Source of the DNA: JAEZHK01 sp040768845
GTDB lineage: Bacteria > Bacillota > Clostridia > Christensenellales > Aristaeellaceae
Assembly: GCA_040768845.1 (NCBI GenBank)
Contig: JAXGME010000006.1
Location: forward strand, 222,125-286,124
Direction of reading: 5' to 3'
Length of the DNA stretch: 64,000 nucleotides
The notes beneath the pieces are model-generated. The model was not told where the DNA came from and did not search any database. It saw only the letters and a list, made by a program, of their open reading frames with translations. Each line of letters opens with the position of its first letter. Positions within the stretch are counted from its first letter, which is position 1. Shown piece after piece: positions 57,554-64,000 of this stretch. A program made the position numbers and the translations under genes.

Positions 57554-59923
57554 TCAGGCCAGGCCGTGGATGGTGCGGGTGATGATCTCATCTTGCAGCG
57601 CCCCGTCCAGGTTGACAAAATACTCGCAGTACCCACCGATGCGGACGATGACATTTCCGTACTTTTCGGGTTCCCGCTTGGCGGCGCGGAGCGTTTCGGC
57701 GTCGGCGAAGTTCACCTGCACCTGGGGCCCGCCGTCCTCAAGGTAGGCGGCGATGAGCGCCTTCAGCGCGGCCCTGCCCGCGTCGCCGCGGACGACGGAG
57801 GGGTTGATCTTCAGGTTGAGGGCGTAGCCGCCGGTCACGCCGCCGTGGTCCAGCTTGAGCACGGAATTGAGCATGGCGGTGGGGCCGGACCTGTCCCGCC
57901 CCTGCGAGGGGCCCATGCTGTCGCTGAAGGGCTCGCCCCTTTTCCGGCCGTTGGCCGTGGCGCCGGTGATCTCCCCGTGGTAGACGTGAAAGAAGTAGCC
58001 AAACAGCGTGGACACGTACTTGTCGCGCCCTCCGGGGGTGTTCAGCGCGAGCACGCGGTCGTCAAAGGCGGAGAGGATGCGCCGGGCGATTCCGTCCACC
58101 TCGTCCTCATCGTTGCCGTAGTGGGGGTATCCCATGAGGACCGCGCGGAGGTCCCCGGCGCCCTCGAAGTTGCGCGCCAGCGCCCCGGCCAGTTCGGCCA
58201 GCGTCACGCGCCCCTCATCGTACACCGCGCGCTTGAGGGCAGTCATGGCGTCCGCGGCGGTGCCCAGGCCGTAGGCGTAGAACGACCAGTGGGTGCCCAG
58301 CGCCGCGCCGCCCTGGAACATGTCGCGGCCCGACTCCAGGCAGCCGTCCACCAGCATCGACGCGAAGGGGTCGTAGCACACCCCCGGCTGGAGCGCCTGC
58401 TTCTCCAGCGCCTCCCGCCGGTCCGCCTCCACCCGCTCGTCAAGCGCCTCCAGATAGGCGCGGAAAAAGGCTTCAAAGCTGTCCAGCGCCGCCTCGCGGC
58501 CCTCGAAGCGGCGGAGCACATCCTCAAAGAGCATCGGAAAGGCGATGGGATCGGTGACGCCCCAGTTGGGCTGCCGGCCGGGGATCATGATCTCCACGCA
58601 GCCCATATTGTAGTAATCCCGCGCGATTTCGTCCGCATAGCCCAGCTTTTTAAGGTTTTCGATCCATACGTCGTCGGCCATCATCATCGGCTGGCCCGCG
58701 CCGGCGGACACGGAGTCGATCACCGCGTCCAGATACCAGGCGGGGTTTTTGCCGCTGACGCGCGCGCCCACGTTGGGGTAGGGCAGGCGCATGTCCCGGA
58801 CGACCTCGAGGCACACCGCCGTCAGATCGTTGGCGGCATTCTCGCCCGAGGGCGTGACGCCGCCCAGCGTCAGGCTCTGCACAGTGCGCATCCGTGGTTC
58901 GTTGACCTTGAGCCACAGGCAGGAGAGCAGCTCCCGGGCCTCGTCCCGGGTGAGCGCGCCGGAGGCGATGTCCCGCCGGTACAGCGGAAAGAGGTACTGA
59001 TCCAGCCGGCCGAAGGAGAGCGCCGAACCCCATAGGATGGACATCATCAGGTGCAGCATCCAGACGAACTGCAGCCCCTCCCGGAAGGTGGCGGCGGGCC
59101 GGGACGAGAGCCGTTCGAGGATTTGGGAAATCTCCCAAAGCTCCCGCGCCCGGCCGGGCTCGGCCCGCAGGGCCTCTTCCGCGGTGAAGGCCGCGTAGCG
59201 CGCGATAAACCCGGAGGCGGCGCGGGCCACGAGCGCCTGGGCCTCGTAAAAGTCGCAGGGGTTTTTCGCGCGGAGCGCCTCGATCCGGGCAATGCGCGCC
59301 GCAAAGCCCTCCGCGATCATCGCGCCGTAGTCAAGGCTCAGGTGGTTGGCGGCAAACCAGGGCAGCGCGTCGATCTCCCGCCGCACCTCGGCGCCGTAGT
59401 CCAGCTTGAAGGCGCGCTCCAGCTCGCGCCCCACCTCGTACTTCTCCAGCGCGCCGTCGTAGCGGGCGGTCATGTCGCGGATCAGTTCCTGCAGCTGGTC
59501 GTAGGTGATGCTGGCGTCGTGGTACACGCGGCTCATCAGCGCCCAGCGGCTCTTCTTGGTGGTGAAGTCGCGCTCAAAGGTGCGGACGCCGGAAACCGCC
59601 CCCGCGCGGTTTCGCACCCCGCGGTTGGCGATGTATTCCTCCAGCACCCGTTCGGCCGTGTTCCGGCGCGCCTCGGGCCCGGGCGTGGTTTCGCACACCG
59701 GGAAAAAGGCCGTCGCGCTGCCCGCGATCAGCTCGTGGGGATGCACCGCCAGCGGCGCGCGCTCCAGAAGGTGCGCCTGCGCCTTGGCCCTGCGAAGCTC
59801 GACCGGCTCGCCCCGGGTGGCCGCCAGCGATTCATACGCCAGCGGATAAAACAGCGTGCGCCGCACGCCCGCGGCGTTCAGCCCGTCGATGTGCTTCCGG
59901 AGCGCGTCAATGCGCGTGCTCAT
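57554..59923 (-). CDS. Glycyl radical enzyme, PFL2/dehydratase-like, substrate unknown
   Basis: A 789-residue anaerobic radical enzyme. The PFL-like barrel spans about 1-640. The active-site loop is YYNMGCVEIMIPG (Cys near 440), a GCVE motif as in dehydratases and lyases rather than the Cys-Cys pair of pyruvate formate-lyase. The glycyl radical loop near the C-terminus is VRIGGYCEYFVNL (Gly about 765). It therefore probably eliminates water or another group from a diol-, hydroxyproline- or sulfonate-like substrate. The PocR-like regulator nearby hints at a small diol, an inference only. ATG at 59923 overlaps the activase stop. No microcompartment genes are present. Confidence 0.93.
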   Translation of the reverse strand: MSTRIDALRKHIDGLNAAGVRRTLFYPLAYESLAATRGEPVELRRAKAQAHLLERAPLAVHPHELIAGSATAFFPVCETTPGPEARRNTAERVLEEYIANRGVRNRAGAVSGVRTFERDFTTKKSRWALMSRVYHDASITYDQLQELIRDMTARYDGALEKYEVGRELERAFKLDYGAEVRREIDALPWFAANHLSLDYGAMIAEGFAARIARIEALRAKNPCDFYEAQALVARAASGFIARYAAFTAEEALRAEPGRARELWEISQILERLSSRPAATFREGLQFVWMLHLMMSILWGSALSFGRLDQYLFPLYRRDIASGALTRDEARELLSCLWLKVNEPRMRTVQSLTLGGVTPSGENAANDLTAVCLEVVRDMRLPYPNVGARVSGKNPAWYLDAVIDSVSAGAGQPMMMADDVWIENLKKLGYADEIARDYYNMGCVEIMIPGRQPNWGVTDPIAFPMLFEDVLRRFEGREAALDSFEAFFRAYLEALDERVEADRREALEKQALQPGVCYDPFASMLVDGCLESGRDMFQGGAALGTHWSFYAYGLGTAADAMTALKRAVYDEGRVTLAELAGALARNFEGAGDLRAVLMGYPHYGNDEDEVDGIARRILSAFDDRVLALNTPGGRDKYVSTLFGYFFHVYHGEITGATANGRKRGEPFSDSMGPSQGRDRSGPTAMLNSVLKLDHGGVTGGYALNLKINPSVVRGDAGRAALKALIAAYLEDGGPQVQVNFADAETLRAAKREPEKYGNVIVRIGGYCEYFVNLDGALQDEIITRTIHGLA

Positions 59924-60810
59924 AAGCCCCGCCTCCATTCCCGTCCGCCAAGATCCGCAATTGCGCCGTTCCACCGCCGCACCTCCGCCCCGTCCGGCAC
60001 CGGATAGCGCGGGACTGTACGCCCCACCCGCTCCGCCTTTCCCGTGCCCAGCGGGTGGTAGGGCATGATTTCATACCCCAGCACCGGGAGCTCCCGGGTC
60101 AGCCGCGCGATCATCTCAAAGTGCTCCGGCACATCGTTGACCCCCGGGATGATCGGGCACCGGAGCACGACGCGAACGCCCGATCGGCTGAGGCGCTCAA
60201 TGTTTTCCAGCACCGGACGGTTGGACCGGCCCGTCAGGCGGCGGTGGGCCGCGTCGTCCGTCAGCTTGAAGTCGATCAGCATCAGGTCCGCATGGGGCGC
60301 GATCGCCCGATAGACGGCCCCGGGCGCGGCGCCGTTGGTTTCGAGACAGGTGCCGATGCCCGCCGCCTTCGCGCCGCGCAAGAGCGCCGCCAGAAAGTCC
60401 GGCTGCCGGGTCGGCTCGCCGCCGGTCACCGTGAGCCCGCCGCCGCTTCGTTCAAAATAGCGCCTGTCCCGCGCGACCTGCTCCAGCACCCATTCCGCCG
60501 TCACGGTCTCGCCCACGCGCTTCAGCGCGCCGGTGGGGCACACCTGCGCCGCCCGCCCGCCGCAATCGCACTTTTCCCGGTCAAAGTCGTGCCGGCCGCC
60601 TCCGATCCGGTGCGCCGGGCACACCGCCGCGCACCGGCCGCACCGCGCGCAAAGGCCCTCGTCCAGGGACTCCTCGGGTCCGGGGCGCCAGCTCTCCGGG
60701 TTGTGGCACCACGCGCAGCGCATGTCGCAGCCCTTCAGGTACACCGCCGTGCGGATGCCCGGCCCATCGTCCACCGAAAACCGCTGAATGCCAAAGATCG
60801 TCCCCGTCAC
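59920..60810 (-). CDS. Glycyl radical enzyme activating enzyme (radical SAM)
   Basis: A 296-residue radical SAM activase that installs the glycyl radical on its partner. The N-terminus IFGIQRFSVDDGPGIRT is followed by the cluster motif CDMRCAWC (CxxxCxxC, about 28-35). Then comes a ferredoxin-like insert. Its first cluster site is complete (CARCGRCAAVCP). The second is altered (CDCGGRAAQVCP): the expected CxxCxxCxxxCP spacing is broken and only three Cys remain. TVTGGEPTRQPDF and YHPLGTGKAE are family motifs. It starts with GTG at 60810 after GGAGG and overlaps the enzyme gene by 4 nt. Confidence 0.93.
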   Translation of the reverse strand: MTGTIFGIQRFSVDDGPGIRTAVYLKGCDMRCAWCHNPESWRPGPEESLDEGLCARCGRCAAVCPAHRIGGGRHDFDREKCDCGGRAAQVCPTGALKRVGETVTAEWVLEQVARDRRYFERSGGGLTVTGGEPTRQPDFLAALLRGAKAAGIGTCLETNGAAPGAVYRAIAPHADLMLIDFKLTDDAAHRRLTGRSNRPVLENIERLSRSGVRVVLRCPIIPGVNDVPEHFEMIARLTRELPVLGYEIMPYHPLGTGKAERVGRTVPRYPVPDGAEVRRWNGAIADLGGREWRRGL

Positions 60811-60855
60811 GCGCTTTCCTCCGCCCCCGGGCGCGCCGCCCGCCGCTCCGCGCCC

Positions 60856-60885
60856 AATATACCACCCGGCAGCCATGGGAATCAA
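60856..60885 (-). promoter_or_regulatory. Promoter of the activase/glycyl radical enzyme operon
   Basis: TTGATT (60880-60885), an 18-nt spacer and TATATT (60856-60861) on the minus strand, 46 nt before the GTG start. Confidence 0.7.
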
Positions 60886-60926
60886 GCGCGTTTTCGCTTT
60901 TGCCGCTATTTGCGCCCCCGCCGGCG

Positions 60927-61658
60927 TCAGGGCGCGGACCCGACGCGCCCGCGCAGCGCGCTGGGCGACATGCCGTAGCGCCTTTTGAAGATGCGCGCAA
61001 AATAGTTGAAGTCGTTGATGCCGCACCTTTCCGCCACCTGCATGACGGTCATGGATGTGGTCAGAAGCATCGTCCGCGCGGCCTCCAGCCGCCGCGCCTG
61101 CACGTAGCGCCGCAGCGGCAGTCCGGTTTCCCGCTTGACGGCCTGGGCGATGGCGCTTTCCGAGGCGTAGAGCGCGCGGTGCAGCGCGCCCGCCGTCAGG
61201 TCGTCCGTCAGGTGACCGGCGACGTGGCGGGCGATCCGCGCAAAAAGATCGCTGCGGCGGGCCAGGCCCGGCGGCGCAAGCCGCGCGGCCACCGATTCCA
61301 TAACCGTGAAAAGCGCCCGAACGCGGCGGGCGTCCTCGGCCGCGTCCTCCTCCAGCGGGCCCATCACAAGCGCGCCCAGCGACACGCCCTCGCCGAGAAG
61401 CGGCAGGCAGGCGAACGCCCGCCCCGCGGGGCAGCGCGCCACGCCCCGCCCGTCCGGAACCGCCCAGCGGACCAGGCACGCCGCCGCCGAGGGGTAGGCG
61501 CAGCCGGGACAGGCCGTCTCCTCCCGGGCCCGGGCCAGCGCCCGGTCGCCGGTCAGCCGCAGCGCGCCCCGGTCGACGAGGAAGGCGGCGAGCCCGGTCG
61601 CCAGCGACAGGTCGGTCAAAAGCTCCTCCGGGTCCATGGGTTCCAACAGTACCGCCAT
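60927..61658 (-). CDS. AraC-family regulator with PocR-like sensory domain
   Basis: A 243-residue regulator. Residues about 1-130 form a PocR-like ligand domain with Cys pairs (TACPGCAYPS; RCPAGRAFACLPLL). Residues about 140-240 are the AraC DNA-binding domain, with GINDFNYFARIFKRRYGMSP in the second helix-turn-helix. PocR domains are proposed to bind small organic ligands such as 1,2-propanediol. ATG at 61658 has GGAGG upstream. It lies upstream of the activase and in the same direction, so it probably activates that operon and its own region. Confidence 0.9.
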   Translation of the reverse strand: MAVLLEPMDPEELLTDLSLATGLAAFLVDRGALRLTGDRALARAREETACPGCAYPSAAACLVRWAVPDGRGVARCPAGRAFACLPLLGEGVSLGALVMGPLEEDAAEDARRVRALFTVMESVAARLAPPGLARRSDLFARIARHVAGHLTDDLTAGALHRALYASESAIAQAVKRETGLPLRRYVQARRLEAARTMLLTTSMTVMQVAERCGINDFNYFARIFKRRYGMSPSALRGRVGSAP

Positions 61659-61681
61659 AATGCCTCCGCGCAATCGCCTGT

Positions 61682-61722
61682 TAGTGCTATGAATGTGCAA
61701 TCTAGTGCTATTATCATAGCAC
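61682..61722. promoter_or_regulatory. Repeated TAGTGCTAT sites upstream of the PocR/AraC gene
   Basis: TAGTGCTAT occurs at 61682-61690 and again at 61703-61711, exactly 21 bp apart (two helical turns). The second copy forms the arm of a perfect inverted repeat GTGCTAT-TATC-ATAGCAC (61705-61722). Such phased direct repeats are typical of AraC-family sites. They lie within 70 bp of the PocR/AraC start. Confidence 0.6.
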
Positions 61723-61755
61723 ACAAACTTGCTATAATCAACGAACAGACGGTTT

Positions 61756-61767
61756 TGAAACGTTTAG
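61756..61767. promoter_or_regulatory. LacI-type operator O1 (imperfect)
   Basis: TGAAACGTTTAG matches the TGAAACGTTTCA palindrome at 10 of 12 positions. It is 201 bp before the LacI start. Confidence 0.6.
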
Positions 61768-61842
61768 AATCGGCAAATGGTAGAAAATGTTTTGGGCGGT
61801 TCACCGCCGGACGCGGCCGAAAAGTAGGGTATTCCCAAAATC

Positions 61843-61854
61843 TGAAACGTTTCA
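61843..61854. promoter_or_regulatory. LacI-type operator O2
   Basis: A perfect 12-bp palindrome TGAAACGTTTCA, the central CG type bound by LacI/GalR-family regulators. It is 103 bp before the LacI start. Confidence 0.8.
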
Positions 61855-61928
61855 GGCCATCGGGCGGCACCGGGCGCGGGATTTTCCGGGGGCCTTCCGG
61901 CGGCGGAGCCGGCTTTCTTCCAGAAATT

Positions 61929-61940
61929 TGAAACGTTTCA
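61929..61940. promoter_or_regulatory. LacI-type operator O3
   Basis: A second perfect TGAAACGTTTCA, 17 bp before the LacI ATG and sharing a GGC flank with O2. It is likely to mediate autoregulation. Confidence 0.8.
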
Positions 61941-61956
61941 GGCGAAGGGGAATGCC

Positions 61957-62973
61957 ATGAAGCTGACCATCAAGGACGTGGCGCGGGCCGCCCGGGTTTC
62001 GGTGGCGACCGCCTCCATGGCGATCAACAACCGGGAGGGCGTCAGCGAGAAGACGCGGGCGAAGGTTCTGGGCGTGGCCCGGGAGCTGAACTACGTGCCG
62101 GACCACTCCGCGCGCGCCCTGGTCATGCAGCGCAGCAGCGTCGTCGGCCTGATGATCCCGGAGATCCAGAACCCCTTCTACAGCGCCATCGTGGACATCC
62201 TGACCCGGATCGCGGAGGAACGGGGCTTTACGCTGCTTCTGGGCATCTCCAACAGCAATAGCCGCCAGGAGGCCGAGTACGTCCGGATGTTCCTTTCCCG
62301 GCGGGTGTGCGGCGTGATCGTGGTGCCGATGCTGGCCAACCACCCGGACATCTCCCACCTCGACATGCTGCGGGCGGCGGACGTGCCGGTGGTGTTCTGC
62401 ACCGAAAACTACGCGCTGTGCGAAGAGCCGCTGGTGATGTGCGACTTTGCCAGCGGCGAGTACCAGATGACCCGATACCTTTTGGACAAGGGCCTGACGG
62501 ACTTCTGGTTTGTGTCCACCGACATGGACGTCCAGTTTGCGCGCCTGCGCTACGACGGCTTTTGCCGCGCGCTGCGGGAGGCGGGGCTTGCGGTAAACCC
62601 CGAGCGCGTGATGCTGCTCAAATCCCCCCGCTATCGCCACGCCTACGACGCCACCGACCGCATTGTGGACGATCTGCCCCAGGCGGTCCTCTGCATCAAC
62701 GACATCATGACCATGGCCATCATGAAGCGCATGAACGAGCGGGGGCTGCGCATCCCGCGGGACGTGTCGGTGGCCGGGTTTGACGATGTGATGTTTTCCG
62801 AACTGGTGTCGCCGCCGCTCACCACGGTGCGGCAGCCCCTCGCGGCCATCTGCGAAAAGACGATGGAGATCCTCGAGGCGAAACTCGCCGCCGGGGCCGA
62901 CCAGGCGTCGGTGGAGCGCGGACGCACCTACCTGATCCAGCCGGAACTGGTGATCCGGGAAACCACCCTCTAG
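61957..62973 (+). CDS. LacI-family transcriptional regulator
   Basis: A 338-residue repressor. The N-terminal helix-turn-helix is TIKDVARAARVSVATASMAI and the hinge region follows at LNYVPDHSARALV. The ligand domain (about 60-335) has IPEIQNPFYSAIV and VAGFDDVMFSELVSPPLT. The next gene is a sugar-binding protein, so the effector is probably the sugar of that transporter. Three operator-like palindromes lie upstream, two perfect. It starts at ATG 61957 after a purine-rich GAAGGGG. Confidence 0.94.
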   Translation: MKLTIKDVARAARVSVATASMAINNREGVSEKTRAKVLGVARELNYVPDHSARALVMQRSSVVGLMIPEIQNPFYSAIVDILTRIAEERGFTLLLGISNSNSRQEAEYVRMFLSRRVCGVIVVPMLANHPDISHLDMLRAADVPVVFCTENYALCEEPLVMCDFASGEYQMTRYLLDKGLTDFWFVSTDMDVQFARLRYDGFCRALREAGLAVNPERVMLLKSPRYRHAYDATDRIVDDLPQAVLCINDIMTMAIMKRMNERGLRIPRDVSVAGFDDVMFSELVSPPLTTVRQPLAAICEKTMEILEAKLAAGADQASVERGRTYLIQPELVIRETTL

Positions 62974-62974
62974 C

Positions 62975-62998
62975 TTATTGTGCCGCAAGGCATAATAA
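62975..62998 (+). other. Hairpin between LacI gene and sugar-binding protein gene
   Basis: Arms TTATTGTGCC and GGCATAATAA pair (one G-U) around a GCAA tetraloop, 1 nt after the LacI stop. No T run follows. It could protect the binding-protein mRNA or modulate read-through. Confidence 0.5.
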
Positions 62999-63021
62999 AT
63001 ACCACACAAGGAGGAACCCCC

Positions 63022-63984
63022 ATGAAGAAACTGGTCTCCATTCTCCTGGCCGCGCTTCTGGTCGCCGTGATGATCGCCCCCATGGCGATGGCGGAAACCA
63101 AGCAGATCACCGTCGGCATGTCCATCCCCCAGATGGCCAACCCGTACTTCGTGTCCGTCATGAACGGCGTGCAGAAGAAGTGCGACGAACTGGGCTACAA
63201 GCTGATCCCCGTGGACGCCGGCTACGACGTGGCCAAGCAGGTGTCCGACTTTGAAAACTTCGGCAACCAGGGCGTGGACTGCGTCATCGCCTGCCCCATT
63301 GACTCCAACGCGCTGGTCCCGGTGGTGGACAGGCTGAAGGAAAAGGGCATCATCGTGATCTCCTTCGCGCAGATCATTGACAACGCCAACGCCATCTTCA
63401 CGCTGGACGAGTACACCTACGGCGTGGCCATCGGCACCAATGCCGCCAACTGGATCAACGAGAAGCTGGGCGGCAAGGCCCAGGTGCTCATCATCTCCCA
63501 GGACAACGTGGAAGCGGTCGTCGCCCGCGGCAACGGCATCCAGGAGACCATCGAAAAGCTGTGCCCCGAGGCCGAAATCGTGGCCCGTCAGGCCGGCGAC
63601 AACCCCACCAAGGGCATGGAGATCACCGAGAACATCATGCAGCAGTACCCGGACGTGCGCGTCATCACCGGCAACAACGACTCCGGCCCCCTCGGCGCCT
63701 ATGAGGCCATTCTGGGCCTGGGCCTGCCCCAGGAAGAGCTGGACAAGTTCTACATCGGCGGCGGCGACGCCACCCCGGAAGCCATCGCCAAGATGAAGGA
63801 AGAAAACTCCATCTACCGCGCCACCGTGGACCTCGGGCCCTTTGACACCGGCATGGACTGCGTGACCACCCTGGCGGACTTTCTGGAAAACGGCGTGCCG
63901 GAGGAAGCCCCCGTCAACTACTTCCGCATGATCCCCGTGCTGCAGGAGGACGTGCTCAGCGGCGCCTTCGTGCCCGCGGCCTGA
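63022..63984 (+). CDS. Sugar-binding protein of a ribose-type ABC transporter (operon truncated by window end)
   Basis: A 320-residue Peripla_BP_4 protein. The signal peptide (MKKLVSILLAALLVAVMIAP) has an AMAE-type cleavage site and no lipobox. The mature domain begins ITVGMSIPQMANPYF, with VDCVIACPIDSNALVPVVD as the hinge strand and VITGNNDSGPLGAYEAI near the C-terminal lobe. AAGGAGG precedes the ATG at 63022. The window stops 16 nt after its stop; ATPase and permease genes probably follow. The preceding LacI protein is its likely regulator. Confidence 0.92.
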   Translation: MKKLVSILLAALLVAVMIAPMAMAETKQITVGMSIPQMANPYFVSVMNGVQKKCDELGYKLIPVDAGYDVAKQVSDFENFGNQGVDCVIACPIDSNALVPVVDRLKEKGIIVISFAQIIDNANAIFTLDEYTYGVAIGTNAANWINEKLGGKAQVLIISQDNVEAVVARGNGIQETIEKLCPEAEIVARQAGDNPTKGMEITENIMQQYPDVRVITGNNDSGPLGAYEAILGLGLPQEELDKFYIGGGDATPEAIAKMKEENSIYRATVDLGPFDTGMDCVTTLADFLENGVPEEAPVNYFRMIPVLQEDVLSGAFVPAA

Positions 63985-64000
63985 TCCCCTACCGACCCGT

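Noticed and set aside
1..64000. CRISPR arrays, insertion sequences, tRNA or rRNA genes
   Set aside because: No regularly spaced repeats, transposase motifs, tRNA cloverleaf or rRNA sequence seen when reading the intergenic regions.

Overview
This window is GC-rich, gene-dense DNA from a fermentative, carbohydrate-scavenging member of the Clostridia; the overall style recalls Christensenellales-like gut or rumen lineages. That placement is an inference from gene content: a T-box leader, a cobalamin riboswitch, YesM/YesN-type two-component systems, GHKL/LytTR signalling, CbiMNQO, a HemA/precorrin-2 dehydrogenase fusion and a glycyl radical enzyme. No rRNA, tRNA, CRISPR array, phage gene or insertion sequence was seen. 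Many genes overlap by 4 nt (ATGA) and several start with GTG or TTG, so long operons are the rule.

Layout. 1-1.8 kb: a TrpB2-type tryptophan synthase beta subunit behind a T-box leader. 1.8-6.6 kb: a membrane GGDEF-EAL protein, a promoter-to-terminator unit of about 335 nt with no convincing ORF (probable structured ncRNA), and glycerate kinase. 6.7-15.4 kb: a probable rhamnose (or related deoxysugar) system, with a ribose-type ABC transporter (ATPase, two permeases, binding protein), a sensor kinase/AraC-type regulator pair, a URO-D-like protein and L-rhamnose mutarotase. 15.5-18.1 kb: a LytTR regulator and GHKL kinase on the minus strand. 18.4-30.5 kb: the tetrapyrrole/cobalt block. cbiK and cbiL lie on the plus strand. 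The early pathway hemA/sirC-hemC-cobA/hemD-hemB-hemL lies on the minus strand behind a cobalamin riboswitch. A methyltransferase-MarR fusion is divergent from the cobalt importer cbiMNQO, whose cbiO carries an apparent frameshift in a T7 run. No later haem genes are present, so the products most likely feed sirohaem and cobamides.

30.5-39.8 kb: a DMT transporter with a very His-rich tail, a GH31 glycosidase with a MalFG-type transporter and binding protein, and a divergent sensor kinase/regulator pair. 39.8-57.4 kb: a long minus-strand sugar-sensing block. It holds two ribose-type ABC transporters, two sensor kinase/AraC regulator pairs, two extra binding proteins not needed for transport, an SDR, a second URO-D-like protein and a 49-residue ORF. 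The extra binding proteins look like sensory partners of the kinases. 57.5-61.7 kb: an uncharacterised glycyl radical enzyme, its activase and a PocR-like/AraC regulator. 61.7-64 kb: a LacI-family regulator with three TGAAACGTTT operators, then another sugar-binding protein whose operon runs off the window.

How it fits together: sugars are sensed outside the cell by kinase/binding-protein assemblies that probably switch on the adjacent transporters. Cobalt uptake and the cobalamin-regulated tetrapyrrole operon supply corrinoid. The glycyl radical enzyme and glycerate kinase are likely parts of fermentative carbon flow. Least explained are the ncRNA unit, the methyltransferase-MarR fusion, the His-tailed DMT protein, the URO-D-like proteins beside sugar transporters and the sensory binding proteins.
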